NCBI RefSeq assembly: GCF_006717095.1
Contig: NZ_VFQE01000001.1
Span: 868,001-932,000 of the forward strand
DNA: 64,000 nucleotides
Direction of reading: 5' to 3'
Source of the DNA: Blastococcus colisei
GTDB taxonomy: Bacteria; Actinomycetota; Actinomycetes; Mycobacteriales; Geodermatophilaceae
Position 1 is the first letter of the stretch. Each line of letters begins with the position of its first letter. Of the stretch, positions 53,446 through 64,000 are shown piece after piece. The translations under genes were made by a program, and so were the position numbers. Under the pieces are notes generated by a model that ran no database searches, was not told where the DNA came from, and was given only the letters and a program-made list of their open reading frames with translations.

Positions 53446-53959
53446 CCCGCGGGTGGGGCTGATCGCAGTCGGCGCGGTCGCGGTAGCCGGTGCGGCGGTG
53501 GCCGGGTACCTCGTCGTCCGGTCGCAGGCCGACGTGCCCGCGGCCGTCGCCGACGACGCGTTCCACGGAGCCCCGACCGACGGAGTCCCCTACACCGTCG
53601 TGAACCCGCCGCCGGAGGATCCGGCCGACGTGGCCACCGATACCGCCACCCCCTCCGGCGCCGACGTCCGCATCACGTACGCCGTGGCGGACGAGGCGGA
53701 GGGCGGCGTGGCCGTCGGCGCGCTGGTCGCCGGCATCATCGAGAACGGGGGCGAGTGCATCCTGGTGCTCCAGCAGGCGGGCCGGTCGGTCACGACCGCG
53801 ACGGAAGCTCGTGCCGACGCCTCCACCACCACCTGCGGGCAGCTGCTCGTGCCGTTCGCCGACCTCGGTTCCGGCTCCTGGACGGCGACGGTCACCTACG
53901 TCTCTCCCGCGGGCGAGTCGCTCGGCGTCGCTGACACCACCGTGGAGGTGTCGGCATGA
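53438..53959 (+). CDS. Membrane-anchored extracellular protein of unknown function
   Basis: A 173-residue protein with an N-terminal hydrophobic helix (VGLIAVGAVAVAGAAVAGYL) that is either an uncleaved anchor or a signal peptide, followed by a small beta-rich domain with two cysteines (GGECILVLQQ and TTTCGQLLVP) that could form a disulphide outside the cell. I do not recognise the family. Its stop overlaps the ATG of the LGFP-repeat gene by 4 bp, so the two are probably produced together and may work as a pair at the cell surface. Confidence 0.65.
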   Translation: MSSPRVGLIAVGAVAVAGAAVAGYLVVRSQADVPAAVADDAFHGAPTDGVPYTVVNPPPEDPADVATDTATPSGADVRITYAVADEAEGGVAVGALVAGIIENGGECILVLQQAGRSVTTATEARADASTTTCGQLLVPFADLGSGSWTATVTYVSPAGESLGVADTTVEVSA

Positions 53960-56637
53960 GGCCCATGAACCGTGCCCGGGTGCTGCTGCGGTGGACACTC
54001 GGGGCGCTGACCGCCGCCACCCTGCTCGTCATCGGCCCGACCGCGGGGACCTCGCCGGCCCGGGCGGCCGACCTGAGCGAGTTCGACCCCGGCAACATCA
54101 TCACCGACCAGATCTTCTTCGACTCCGGCGCGATGTCCGCTGTCCAGGTCCAGGCGTTCCTCGACGCGAAGGGCACCCGCTGCACGGCCGGCAGCCTCTG
54201 TCTGAGTGCGTACCACTCCGGCACGTTCAGCAAGTCGGCCACCCAGTACTGCCCCGGCGGCTACGCGGGCCTGGCGTCGGAGTCCGCGGCCTCGATCATC
54301 TGGAAGGTGGCGCAGGCCTGCGGCGTGAACCCGCAGGTACTGCTGGTCACCTTGCAGAAGGAGCAGGGTCTGGTCACCGCCACCAGCCCGACCCAGGGCA
54401 AGTACGACAAGGCGATGGGTTACGGCTGCCCGGACACGGCGGCCTGCGACACCCAGTACTACGGGCTGCAGAACCAGCTCTACAGCGCCGCTTCCCAGTT
54501 CCGCCGGTACGTGACCAACCCGAGCAAGTACAGCTACCGCGCCGGCGTGGTGAACGACATCCTGTACCACCCGCACAACGACTGCGGGCGGCAGTCGGTC
54601 TACATCCAGAACGGCGCCACCGCCGCGCTGTACAACTACACGCCCTACGTCCCGAACGTCGCGGCGCTCAATGCCGGTTACGGCGAAGGCGACAGCTGCT
54701 CGGCGTACGGCAACCGCAACTTCTTCAGCTACTTCACCGACTGGTTCGGCTCGACCCAGTCATCGGGCAGCGGCGCGATCAACCTGACGTACAAGGCGCT
54801 GGGCGGCTCGACGGCGATCGGCGATCCGGTGGCGGCGACCCAGTGCGGTCTGCCCAGCAGCGGCTGTGCCCGGGCCTACACGCAGGGCTCGATCTACTGG
54901 TCGCCGGCGTCCGGCGCCGCGTACGTCACCGGGCCCTCGCTCGGCGCGTACTGGAACAACGGCGCGGTGGGCGGCCCGCTCGGCTATCCGATCGCCAGTT
55001 CCGGGAACATCACCGGGGGAGCCGCGACGGCGTTCCAGGGCGGCTCGATCTACTGGTCCTCGGCCACCGGGGCCCGCGTGGTCACCAAGGACATGCTCGC
55101 CGCCTGGTGGAACAGCGGTGGGGTCTCCGGCCCGCTGGGCTTCCCCATCGCCGACAGCGCCCCCGTGGCCGGCGGGCGGGCGACCGCCTTCTCGGGCGGC
55201 TCGGTCTACTGGTCGGCGGGGACGGGAGCGCACTGGCTCTCCGGTCCCGTGCTCTCCCGGTACTGGGCCACCGGTGTGACCACCGGTCCCCTCGGCTTCC
55301 CGATCAGTTCGCTGGGCCCGGTCCCCGGCGGTCAGGCGGCGGCGTTCCAGGGCGGGTCCATCTACTCGTCGGCGTCGACCGGGGCCCGGGCGGTCACCGC
55401 GGAGGCGCTGCGCACGTGGTGGGCCACGGGCGGCGTCAGCGGCCCGCTCGGGTTCCCGACCGCCGACAGCGTCGCCGTCGCGGGGGGACGGGTCACCGAG
55501 TTCGGAACCGGCTCGGTCTACTGGTCGAAGAGCACCCGCGCACACGTCGTGCAGGGCGACATCCTGGCCTACTACGAGGCACAGGGGGGGCCGGCGGCGC
55601 TGGGCTTCCCGACCGCCGATCAGGGGCCGGTGACCGGGGGCTCGGCGCTGGCGACGCAGAAGGTCTCGATCTACTCCTCGGCGTCCACCGGCACCCATGC
55701 GGTGCACGGCGGCGTGCGGGCGGCCTGGTGGGCCACGGGCGGCATCACCGGCCCGCTGGGTTTCCCGACCGCCGACGTCGGCGTGACCGCCGGCGTGGAC
55801 GGTCTGGTCGGGAACTTCTCCGGCGGTGCGGTCTACTGGTCGACGGCCACCGGTGGGCGCATGGTGCAGGGCGACATCCTGGCCTACTACGAGGCACAGG
55901 GGGGTCCGGCGGCGCTGGGCTTCCCGATCGCCGACCAGGGGCCGGTGACCGGTGGCACCGCGCTGGCGGCGCAGAAGGTCTCGATCTACTCCTCGGCAGC
56001 GACCGGCACGCACTCGGTGCACGGCGGCGTGCGGACGGCCTGGTGGGCCACGGGCGGCATCACCGGCCCGCTGGGCTTCCCGACCGCCGACGTCGGCGTG
56101 ACCGCCGGCGTGGACGGTCTGGTCGGGAACTTCTCCGGCGGTGCGGTCTACTGGTCGACGGCCACCGGTGGGCGCATGGTGCAGGGCGACATCCTGGCCT
56201 ACTACGAGGCACAGGGGGGTCCGGCGGCGCTGGGCTTCCCGATCGCCGACCAGGGGCCGGTGACCGGTGGCACCGCGCTGGCGGCGCAGAAGGTCTCGAT
56301 CTACTCCTCGGCAGCGACCGGCACGCACTCGGTGTACGGCGCGCTGCGGACGGCGTGGTGGGCCACGGGCGGCATCACCGGCCCGCTGGGCTTCCCGACG
56401 ACCGACGTCACGACGGTCGCGGGCACCGCCGGCACCACCGGTCTCGTCGTGGACTTCTCCGGCGGGGCGGTCTACTGGTCCGAGGCGACCGGCGCCCGGG
56501 TGGTCACGAGCGCGGTGCTCTCCACCTACCGCAGCGCCGGCGGGCCCGCGTCCACCTACGGCTGGCCGGTGTCGGACACCTACGCCGTCCCGGGCGGCTC
56601 GCGCAACGACTTCCAGGACGGTCAGATCACCGGCTGA
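53956..56637 (+). CDS. Secreted LGFP-repeat cell-wall protein
   Basis: An 893-residue exported protein with a signal peptide (LLRWTLGALTAATLLVIG, cleavage near ARAAD). Residues about 40-270 form an N-terminal domain with FDPGNIITDQIFFDSGAMSA and NPQVLLVTLQKEQGL, a Glu-containing segment reminiscent of lysozyme-like folds seen in similar actinobacterial proteins. The rest is about 11 LGFP-type repeats (GPLGFP, AALGFP, GPLGYP), each about 50 residues, a wall-binding repeat also found in corynebacterial surface proteins. ATG 53956 overlaps the upstream gene by 4 bp. Long near-identical DNA repeats lie in the C-terminal half. A terminator follows. Confidence 0.85.
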   Translation: MRPMNRARVLLRWTLGALTAATLLVIGPTAGTSPARAADLSEFDPGNIITDQIFFDSGAMSAVQVQAFLDAKGTRCTAGSLCLSAYHSGTFSKSATQYCPGGYAGLASESAASIIWKVAQACGVNPQVLLVTLQKEQGLVTATSPTQGKYDKAMGYGCPDTAACDTQYYGLQNQLYSAASQFRRYVTNPSKYSYRAGVVNDILYHPHNDCGRQSVYIQNGATAALYNYTPYVPNVAALNAGYGEGDSCSAYGNRNFFSYFTDWFGSTQSSGSGAINLTYKALGGSTAIGDPVAATQCGLPSSGCARAYTQGSIYWSPASGAAYVTGPSLGAYWNNGAVGGPLGYPIASSGNITGGAATAFQGGSIYWSSATGARVVTKDMLAAWWNSGGVSGPLGFPIADSAPVAGGRATAFSGGSVYWSAGTGAHWLSGPVLSRYWATGVTTGPLGFPISSLGPVPGGQAAAFQGGSIYSSASTGARAVTAEALRTWWATGGVSGPLGFPTADSVAVAGGRVTEFGTGSVYWSKSTRAHVVQGDILAYYEAQGGPAALGFPTADQGPVTGGSALATQKVSIYSSASTGTHAVHGGVRAAWWATGGITGPLGFPTADVGVTAGVDGLVGNFSGGAVYWSTATGGRMVQGDILAYYEAQGGPAALGFPIADQGPVTGGTALAAQKVSIYSSAATGTHSVHGGVRTAWWATGGITGPLGFPTADVGVTAGVDGLVGNFSGGAVYWSTATGGRMVQGDILAYYEAQGGPAALGFPIADQGPVTGGTALAAQKVSIYSSAATGTHSVYGALRTAWWATGGITGPLGFPTTDVTTVAGTAGTTGLVVDFSGGAVYWSEATGARVVTSAVLSTYRSAGGPASTYGWPVSDTYAVPGGSRNDFQDGQITG
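55543..56487 (+). repeat. Tandem 315-bp repeats inside the LGFP gene (three copies)
   Basis: Three units of 315 bp (105 codons, two LGFP repeats each) starting at 55543, 55858 and 56173. The segment 55762-56019 is identical, as far as I can compare by eye, to 56077-56334 over 258 bp. The last unit diverges after 56334. Recent unit duplication by slippage or unequal recombination is the likely cause, and copy number may vary between strains. Confidence 0.88.
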
Positions 56638-56649
56638 AACTCCGGTGAG

Positions 56650-56680
56650 CCCGCTGCCCGCCCCTCGGGTGGGCAGCGGG
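56650..56680 (+). terminator. Hairpin terminator after the LGFP-repeat gene
   Basis: A 14-bp stem (CCCGCTGCCCGCCC against GGGTGGGCAGCGGG, one G-U) with a three-base loop, beginning 12 bp after the stop and followed by TT. It separates the secreted-protein operon from the exporter operon. Confidence 0.75.
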
Positions 56681-56711
56681 TTGCGGCCCGGGACGGGCCG
56701 ATGAGGGAAGG

Positions 56712-56717
56712 TAACCT
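56712..56717 (+). promoter_or_regulatory. -10 box (TAACCT) for the galactan exporter operon
   Basis: TAACCT followed by eight bases and GTG 56726, with no Shine-Dalgarno sequence. The wzm-wzt-glfT1 transcript is probably leaderless or nearly so. Confidence 0.45.
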
Positions 56718-56725
56718 GCTTCGTC

Positions 56726-57556
56726 GTGGCAACTCTCAGGACGGCGACCCCGATGGGCCGCGCACTCGACGACCTGAGGGTCGGGTGGCGGCAGCGCCAG
56801 CTCTGGGGACACCTGGGCTGGCAGGACATCCGTCAGCGGTACCGGAGGTCCGTGCTCGGACCGATCTGGATCACCATCAGCATGGCGGTCACCGCGGTCG
56901 CGCTGGGCATCCTCTACGCCGGCCTCTTCGGCAACGCACTCGAGGACCAGCTCCCCTACATCCTGGTCGGATTCATCGTCTGGGCGTTCATCTCCGGCTG
57001 CATCATCGAGGGTGCCGACGTCTTCATCGCCAACGAGGGGCTGATCAAGCACCTCCCGGCGCCCATCTCGGTGCACGTGTACCGGCTGGTCTGGCGGCAG
57101 AGCCTGCTGTTCGCGCACAACCTGATCGTCTACGCGGTGATGCTCCTGATCTTCCCGCAGGATCTCGACTGGTCGAGCCTGCTCGCCATCCCGGCCTTCG
57201 TGCTGATCGCGCTCAACGGCGCCTGGGTCGCGCTGTTCCTGGGCATGGCCAGCGCCCGTTTCCGCGACCTGAACCCGATCGTGGGCAGCATCGTCCAGCT
57301 GACCTTCTTCCTCACGCCGATCGTGTGGATCTACGAGGACTTCCTCAACAGCGAGAACCCGGCCATCGCCGAGCGGGCCCGGTGGGCGGAGATCAACCCG
57401 GCGCTGCACTTCATCGAGTTCATCCGGCGGCCGATGCTCGGCCAGGAGCAGGTGTGGCGTCACTGGTACGTCGTCCTCGCCATCACGGTCATCGGCTGGC
57501 TCATCACCCTGTGGGCGCTGCGCCGCTACCGCGCGCGCGTGTCCTACTGGGTCTGA
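56726..57556 (+). CDS. wzm: ABC-type polysaccharide exporter permease (Wzm/RfbD-like)
   Basis: A 276-residue ABC-2 type permease for lipid-linked polysaccharide export. The N-terminal amphipathic WQDIRQRYRRSVLGPIWIT is the hallmark of Wzm/TagG permeases, followed by six TM helices and a C-terminal WALRRYRARVSYWV. With the ATPase gene and the GlfT1-like gene it forms the same trio as mycobacterial Rv3783, Rv3781 and Rv3782, which export the galactan precursor of arabinogalactan. GTG 56726 follows a -10 box. Confidence 0.93.
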   Translation: MATLRTATPMGRALDDLRVGWRQRQLWGHLGWQDIRQRYRRSVLGPIWITISMAVTAVALGILYAGLFGNALEDQLPYILVGFIVWAFISGCIIEGADVFIANEGLIKHLPAPISVHVYRLVWRQSLLFAHNLIVYAVMLLIFPQDLDWSSLLAIPAFVLIALNGAWVALFLGMASARFRDLNPIVGSIVQLTFFLTPIVWIYEDFLNSENPAIAERARWAEINPALHFIEFIRRPMLGQEQVWRHWYVVLAITVIGWLITLWALRRYRARVSYWV

Positions 57557-57576
57557 GCGGCGGGAGAGGAGGAAGC

Positions 57577-58350
57577 ATGGTCCGGATCGAGACGCGTGGG
57601 GCGAGCGTCGACTTCCCCATCTTCGACGCCAAGACGCGTTCGCTGAAGAAGGCGGTGCTCGGCGTCGTCGGCGGCAACATCAGCTCCGAGCGCAAGGTGC
57701 CGGTGATCGAGGCGCTGCACGACATCGACATCACCATCGAGGAGGGTGACCGGGTCGCACTGGTCGGTCACAACGGGGCCGGGAAGTCGACCCTGCTGCG
57801 ACTGCTGTCGGGCATCTACGAGCCAACTCGCGGCTCCGCCACGATCGAGGGCCGGGTCGCTCCGGTGTTCGACCTCGGGGTCGGGATGGACCCGGAGATC
57901 TCCGGCTACGAGAACATCATGATCCGCGGGCTGTTCCTCGGGATGACGCGCAAGCAGATGGAGGCCCGGGTCGACGAGATCGCCGACTTCACCGAGCTCG
58001 GTGACTTCCTCGCCATGCCGTTGCGCACCTACTCCACCGGCATGCGGGTCCGTCTCGCCCTCGGGGTGGTGACCAGCATCGACCCGGAGATCCTGCTGTT
58101 CGACGAGGGGATCGGGGCGGTCGACGCGGCCTTCCTCGCCAAGGCTAAGGACCGGCTCGCCGAGCTGGTGCAGCGTGCCGGCCTGCTGGTCTTCGCGTCG
58201 CACTCCGACGAGTTCCTGCGGCAGCTGTGCACCACCGCCATCTGGATGGAGCACGGCCGGGTGAAGCAGCAGGGTGAGCTGCGCGCGGTGCTGACCGCCT
58301 ACAAGGGCCGGGACCCGTTCCTCGACAGCGCGCCCGCGAGCAGCGCGTGA
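57577..58350 (+). CDS. wzt: ABC-type polysaccharide exporter ATPase (Wzt/RfbE-like)
   Basis: A 257-residue nucleotide-binding subunit. It has Walker A GHNGAGKST at 64-72, a degenerate signature YSTGMRVRLALGV of the Wzt/TagH type, and Walker B ILLFDEGIGAVDAAF. There is no C-terminal carbohydrate-binding extension, as in other GlfT1-linked exporters. The loop between residues 28 and 42 (GVVGGNISSERKVPV) is typical of this branch. ATG 57577 follows AGAGGAGG. Its stop overlaps the GTG of glfT1 by 4 bp, coupling the exporter to the glycosyltransferase. Confidence 0.95.
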   Translation: MVRIETRGASVDFPIFDAKTRSLKKAVLGVVGGNISSERKVPVIEALHDIDITIEEGDRVALVGHNGAGKSTLLRLLSGIYEPTRGSATIEGRVAPVFDLGVGMDPEISGYENIMIRGLFLGMTRKQMEARVDEIADFTELGDFLAMPLRTYSTGMRVRLALGVVTSIDPEILLFDEGIGAVDAAFLAKAKDRLAELVQRAGLLVFASHSDEFLRQLCTTAIWMEHGRVKQQGELRAVLTAYKGRDPFLDSAPASSA

Positions 58351-59237
58351 GCGTCGACGACGTCGTCGTGGCGGTCGTGGTCACCCGGCAGCGACCGGAC
58401 CTGCTGGCCGAGAGCCTCGCGGCCCTCGGCGGACAGTCGCGTCCCGTCCAGCACGTCGTCGTCGTCGACAACGGCCCGGACCGCGAGACCGAGGACGTCG
58501 TCCGTGCCTCCGGCCTCCCGGTGACCTACCTGCCGTCACGGCACAACCTGGGCGGCGCCGGCGGCTTCGCCCTCGGCATGCTCACGGCCCTGGCCCGCGG
58601 CGCCGACTGGGTGTGGTGCGCCGACGACGACGGGCGACCGGCCGACCAGTCGGTCCTGGCCACGCTCCTGGACTGCGCGGCGACCCACGACCTCGCCGAG
58701 GTGTCACCGGCGGTCGTGGACAAGGCGGACCCGACCCGGCTGGCCTTCCCGCTGCGTCGCGGCCTGCGCTGGCGGCGGACCCTCGCCGACTTCGCCGGGA
58801 TGGACCTGCTGCCCCGGTACGCCTCCCTGTTCAACGGCGCGCTGTTCCGCGCGGACGCGCTGGAGGTCGTCGGCGTGCCGGACTACCGGCTGTTCCTGCG
58901 TGGCGACGAGACGGAGGTGCACCGGCGACTGGTCCGCTCCGGGCTGCGGTTCGGCACCTGCCTGCGAGCGGCGTACCTGCACCCGGAAGGAACCGACGAG
59001 TTCCTGCCCATCGCCGGTGGGCGGCTGTCGGCGCAGTACCCGGCGGACGAGACCAAGCGGTTCTTCACCTACCGCAACCGCGGCTACCTGATGGCCCAGC
59101 CGGGGATGCGCTGGCTCTTCCCGCTGGAGCTCGTGCGCTTCTCGTGGTTCTTCCTGGCGCGACGGGACCTGCGCGGTCTGCGCACCTGGTTCGGCCTGGT
59201 ACGGCAGGGGCGCCGGGAGCGGTTCACCCGCCCCTGA
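58347..59237 (+). CDS. glfT1: Galactofuranosyltransferase GlfT1-like (GT2)
   Basis: A 296-residue family 2 glycosyltransferase. In mycobacteria GlfT1 adds the first galactofuranose residues to the rhamnosyl-GlcNAc-PP-polyprenol acceptor. It shows VVTRQRPDLLAESLAAL, VVVDNGPD, the NLGGAGGF segment, the metal-binding WCADDDGRP (D93-D95) and FLRGDETEVHRRL. GTG 58347 overlaps the wzt stop (GTGA). Convergent with glfT2; the last codons form one arm of an inverted repeat at 59198-59254. Assignment rests on motif pattern plus the exporter linkage. Confidence 0.9.
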   Translation: MSVDDVVVAVVVTRQRPDLLAESLAALGGQSRPVQHVVVVDNGPDRETEDVVRASGLPVTYLPSRHNLGGAGGFALGMLTALARGADWVWCADDDGRPADQSVLATLLDCAATHDLAEVSPAVVDKADPTRLAFPLRRGLRWRRTLADFAGMDLLPRYASLFNGALFRADALEVVGVPDYRLFLRGDETEVHRRLVRSGLRFGTCLRAAYLHPEGTDEFLPIAGGRLSAQYPADETKRFFTYRNRGYLMAQPGMRWLFPLELVRFSWFFLARRDLRGLRTWFGLVRQGRRERFTRP

Positions 59238-59254
59238 GGGGCCCCTGCCGTACC
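59198..59254. terminator. 14-bp inverted repeat between convergent glfT1 and glfT2
   Basis: GGTACGGCAGGGGC at 59198-59211 and its exact complement at 59241-59254, with a 29-base loop. The left arm lies in the glfT1 coding end and the right arm is 2 bp from the glfT2 stop. It probably terminates transcripts from both sides, with the hairpin for glfT1 partly made of coding sequence. Confidence 0.55.
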
Positions 59255-59256
59255 GC

Positions 59257-61194
59257 TCAGCTTCCGCTGACGTCGCCCCCGCTGGCGACGAAGGCCGCCC
59301 GCCAGTTCTCCCGCGAGGTCAGGTCCCCGTACGCGGCCCGGTACCGGTCCGACAGCTCGGGGAAGCGCTTCACGATCTCGCGGTTCAGCCGCACCGAGCG
59401 ACGCAGCAGGTCACGGAAGGCGGCCGGATCCCGCTGCCGCAGGGTGACTCCGCGGCCGTCCGCGGTGCCCACGGCGACGCTGTCGAGCCGCGCCAGCACG
59501 TACCACTGGGCGTCCTGGGCCGGAAGCTGGACCTGCGGCCGGTCCCGGGCCTCGCCGGCCGGCCGGAGGCTGTGCCGCAGTCCGCGCACCGCCGAGGAGA
59601 GGATCGCCCGCTTGCCGACCGGTGGCTGGGCCATGGCCTCGGCCACGACCGCGTCGAGCTCGGGCTCGGGGATCTCCGAGCGCGCCGTCACCACCCGGCT
59701 GTCGGGGAAGCGGGACTGCTCGGCGCGGACGTCGCCGAGCGCGGTGGGCAGTGCCGAGAAGACCGACGAGGGCCCGGCGAGGAAGTCCTCGTAGGCCTTC
59801 AGGTGCAGGGCGACGGCGGAGTACTCCAGCTTCAGCAGATGCTTGAGGTCGGCGAGGATGCTGCTGCGCGGGATGCCGCCGCCATCGGTGTGCGGGCTGT
59901 GCAGCGCCGCGACGATCAGCCGGTTGCGGGCGAAGAAGTAGGCCTGCCAGTCACTGACGTCGTCCTTGTCGGTCCAGGCGAGGTGCCAGATCGCCGCACC
60001 GGGCAGCGTGACTGTGGGGTAGCCGGCCGCCTTGGCCCGGAGACCGTACTCGGCGTCGTCCCACTTGATGAACAGCGGCAGCGGCAGGCCGAGCTTCTCC
60101 GGCACCTCCCGGGGGATCAGGCACATCCACCAGGCGTTGTAGTCGACGTCGACCCGCCGGTGCAGCTGCCGGGTCTCCCGCAGCGACTGCTCGGCGAAGT
60201 TGTGGCCGGTGACGGCGTAGGCGGCCGGCCGGTAGAGGAAGCTGTGCCGGTCGACGACCTCGCCCATGGTGTGCAGCACGGAGCGGTCCTGCAGCGCGAG
60301 CATCTGGCCACCGACGAGGACCGGCTGGTCGGTGAAACGGCTGAAGGTCAGCGCCCGGTGCAGGCTGTCGGCCTCGAGCTGCACGTCATCGTCGAGGAAG
60401 AGCAGGTGGGTGGCGTCGGTCCGCTCCAGCGTCTCGTACATGGCCCGCGCGAACCCGCCGCTGCCGCCGAGGTTGCCCTGCTCGACCAGGTGCAGCCGGT
60501 CGCCCAGCAGCGCGGCGACCTCCGCGTAGCCGGCGTCGTCGCGAACCTTGCGGTTGCCCTGGTCGGCCACGACCACGGCGGAGAGCTGAGCGCTCACGAC
60601 CGGGTCCGCGGCGATCGTCGCCATGGCGGCGGTGCAGTCGCCCGGCCTGTTGAAGGTGCAGATGCCGACGGACAGCCGGCCCTCGCGCAGCGGTTCGTGG
60701 TCGGCGTACCAGCCGGCCTCCACGATCGTCAGCTCGCTGTCGGCGACCAGGTCGAACCAGTACCAGCCGCCGTCGATGAACGGGGTCAGGTCGAGCTGGA
60801 ACTCCACCTCCTGGTCGGTGCCGCCGACCGCGGAGGCGGTGACGTGCACGATGTCGCCGTCCGCCTTCGACCGGTAGACGTCGACCCGGCCGGAGCCGGA
60901 CAGGCGCAGGCGCAGTACCACCGACGGCACCGACGTCCAGCGGCGCCAGTAGGCCGCGGGGAAGGCGTTGAAGTAGGTGGCGAAGGAGACCTGGTCCCCG
61001 CCGAGCAGGTGCGCGGTGGCGCGGCTGTCCACCCGCAGGGTGCGTGCCAGGCTCTCGTCGACGTACAGGCTGCGCACGTTGCGGGGGTCGTCGAGGCGCG
61101 GCATCAGCACCCGCTGCAGCAGGGTGACCGCCGGGGTGGGCCGCTGATCGGCGTCCGCGTCGACCGTGGGGCCGGGGGCCGTGGTGCTCGTCAT
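59257..61194 (-). CDS. glfT2: Galactofuranosyltransferase GlfT2-like, galactan polymerase
   Basis: A 645-residue GT2 enzyme that polymerises galactofuranose with alternating linkages in mycobacteria. An N-terminal beta-barrel domain (to about 165) precedes the GT-A core: SVGICTFNRPGDC (about 175-187), QGNLGGSGGFARAM, the metal-binding FLDDDV with D268-D270, the catalytic-base region KWDDAEYGLRAKAAGYP with D379/D380, and H404 in AIWHLAW. A C-terminal helical domain follows. All key residues of M. tuberculosis GlfT2 have counterparts. It starts 7 bp after the glf stop, the same order as Rv3809c-Rv3808c. Confidence 0.94.
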   Translation of the reverse strand: MTSTTAPGPTVDADADQRPTPAVTLLQRVLMPRLDDPRNVRSLYVDESLARTLRVDSRATAHLLGGDQVSFATYFNAFPAAYWRRWTSVPSVVLRLRLSGSGRVDVYRSKADGDIVHVTASAVGGTDQEVEFQLDLTPFIDGGWYWFDLVADSELTIVEAGWYADHEPLREGRLSVGICTFNRPGDCTAAMATIAADPVVSAQLSAVVVADQGNRKVRDDAGYAEVAALLGDRLHLVEQGNLGGSGGFARAMYETLERTDATHLLFLDDDVQLEADSLHRALTFSRFTDQPVLVGGQMLALQDRSVLHTMGEVVDRHSFLYRPAAYAVTGHNFAEQSLRETRQLHRRVDVDYNAWWMCLIPREVPEKLGLPLPLFIKWDDAEYGLRAKAAGYPTVTLPGAAIWHLAWTDKDDVSDWQAYFFARNRLIVAALHSPHTDGGGIPRSSILADLKHLLKLEYSAVALHLKAYEDFLAGPSSVFSALPTALGDVRAEQSRFPDSRVVTARSEIPEPELDAVVAEAMAQPPVGKRAILSSAVRGLRHSLRPAGEARDRPQVQLPAQDAQWYVLARLDSVAVGTADGRGVTLRQRDPAAFRDLLRRSVRLNREIVKRFPELSDRYRAAYGDLTSRENWRAAFVASGGDVSGS

Positions 61195-61201
61195 CGTGGG
61201 A

Positions 61202-63471
<2,270 letters not shown>

Positions 63472-63472
63472 C

Positions 63473-64000
63473 GTGCGACACGCGGTGATCATGGCTGGCG
63501 GATCCGGGACGCGGCTGTGGCCGCTCTCGCGCGCCCAGCGGCCCAAGCAGTTGCTCGACGTGGTGCACGACGCCGACGGCGGCGCCCACAGCCTCCTGGT
63601 GGAGGCGTTCACCCGCCTGGCGGCGGTGCTGCCGGCGGAACAGATCTGGGTCTGCACGGCCGCCCGCTACGGCGAGCAGGTACGCGCGGCGCTGCCGGAG
63701 CTGGGCGCCGACCGGCTGGTCCTGGAGCCGGTCGCCCGGGACACCGCCAACGCCGTCGGGCTGACCGCTGCGCTGGTGGCCGACGTCGACCCGGACGCCG
63801 AGCTCGCCGTGGTCAGCGCCGACCACGTCATCCGGCCGGTCGAGCGGTTCGCCGCCGTGCTGGAGACGGCCTACCGGGCGCTCGCCGCCCGCCCGGATGC
63901 CCTGGTGACCCTCGGCATTCCGCCGGCCTCGCCGGCCACCGGCTTCGGATACGTCCAGCGTGGCGCCGCCACGGAGGTGGCCGGGGTCGCCGAGGCCGCG
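63473..64000 (+). CDS. Mannose-1-phosphate guanylyltransferase, 3'-truncated
   Basis: The first 176 codons of a GDP-mannose pyrophosphorylase. The N-terminus VIMAGGSGTRLWPLSRAQRP is the nucleotide-binding signature of the mannose-1-phosphate branch, QLLDVV and EPVARDTANAVGL follow, and VVSADHVIRP supplies the metal-binding Asp. GDP-mannose would serve mannosylated lipids and glycans. GTG 63473 begins one base after the wbbL stop, so the genes are co-transcribed. The frame is open to the window edge. Confidence 0.93.
   Translation, partial: MRHAVIMAGGSGTRLWPLSRAQRPKQLLDVVHDADGGAHSLLVEAFTRLAAVLPAEQIWVCTAARYGEQVRAALPELGADRLVLEPVARDTANAVGLTAALVADVDPDAELAVVSADHVIRPVERFAAVLETAYRALAARPDALVTLGIPPASPATGFGYVQRGAATEVAGVAEAA

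Noticed and set aside
55543-56487. Direct repeats as a CRISPR array
   Set aside because: The units are 315 bp, in frame and encode protein repeats; there are no short repeats separated by unique spacers and no cas genes.

Overview
The window is about 73% G+C, with dense genes, frequent GTG starts, many 4-bp stop/start overlaps and TANNNT -10 boxes set directly before start codons. These point to a high-GC actinobacterium. Gene content resembles Geodermatophilaceae (Blastococcus, Geodermatophilus, Modestobacter); the family is an inference, the phylum is fairly secure. I saw no tRNA, rRNA, CRISPR array, transposase or phage gene.

Left part (1-18.9 kb), mainly metabolism: a truncated M20 amidohydrolase, methylmalonyl-CoA mutase mutA-mutB with its chaperone meaB (two copies of a palindromic element flank mutB), a glycerol-1-phosphate dehydrogenase-like gene coupled to a nucleotidyltransferase, a gamma-glutamylcyclotransferase-like gene, lpdA, an LCP cell-wall ligase, an anchored zinc metalloprotease, and the acyl-CoA carboxylase block accB-accE-maf-accA3 divergent from birA. 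Carboxylase, biotin ligase and mutase together fit propionyl-CoA to succinyl-CoA metabolism.

Middle (19-43.5 kb): an acyltransferase, a PH-domain protein and sbcD-sbcC, then a long minus-strand operon: LpxA-like acyltransferase, UPF0104-type membrane protein, three tandem YfhO-like GT-C membrane proteins and a CsbB/GtrB-like polyprenyl-phosphate sugar synthase. Next come nucleotide-sugar genes (two DegT aminotransferases, a Gfo/Idh oxidoreductase, an acetyltransferase, an epimerase) and a GtrA flippase, followed by purK-purE and an acyl-CoA dehydrogenase. The order accA3-maf-accE-accD-birA-PH protein-gtrA-purK-purE-fadE25 matches the Mycobacterium tuberculosis backbone (Rv3285 to Rv3274c, from memory). 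Here sbcDC and the sugar genes are interposed.

Right part (43.5-64 kb), cell envelope: two LicD-methyltransferase fusion proteins, each paired with a small coiled-coil protein, enclose a second LCP gene and a TIGR03089-type gene. Then come an FAD oxidase, two secreted repeat proteins (FG-GAP and LGFP) and a galactan-type set: ABC exporter wzm/wzt, glfT1, glfT2, glf, rhamnosyltransferase wbbL, and a truncated mannose-1-phosphate guanylyltransferase. Together these could build a rhamnose-linked galactofuranan, export it, attach it to peptidoglycan through the LCP enzymes, and decorate envelope polymers with lipid-carried sugars.

The least conventional signals are two probable CTG start codons, a 549-bp near-identical patch shared by two otherwise diverged YfhO-like genes, the duplicated LicD-methyltransferase/coiled-coil modules, and the palindromic element around mutB.
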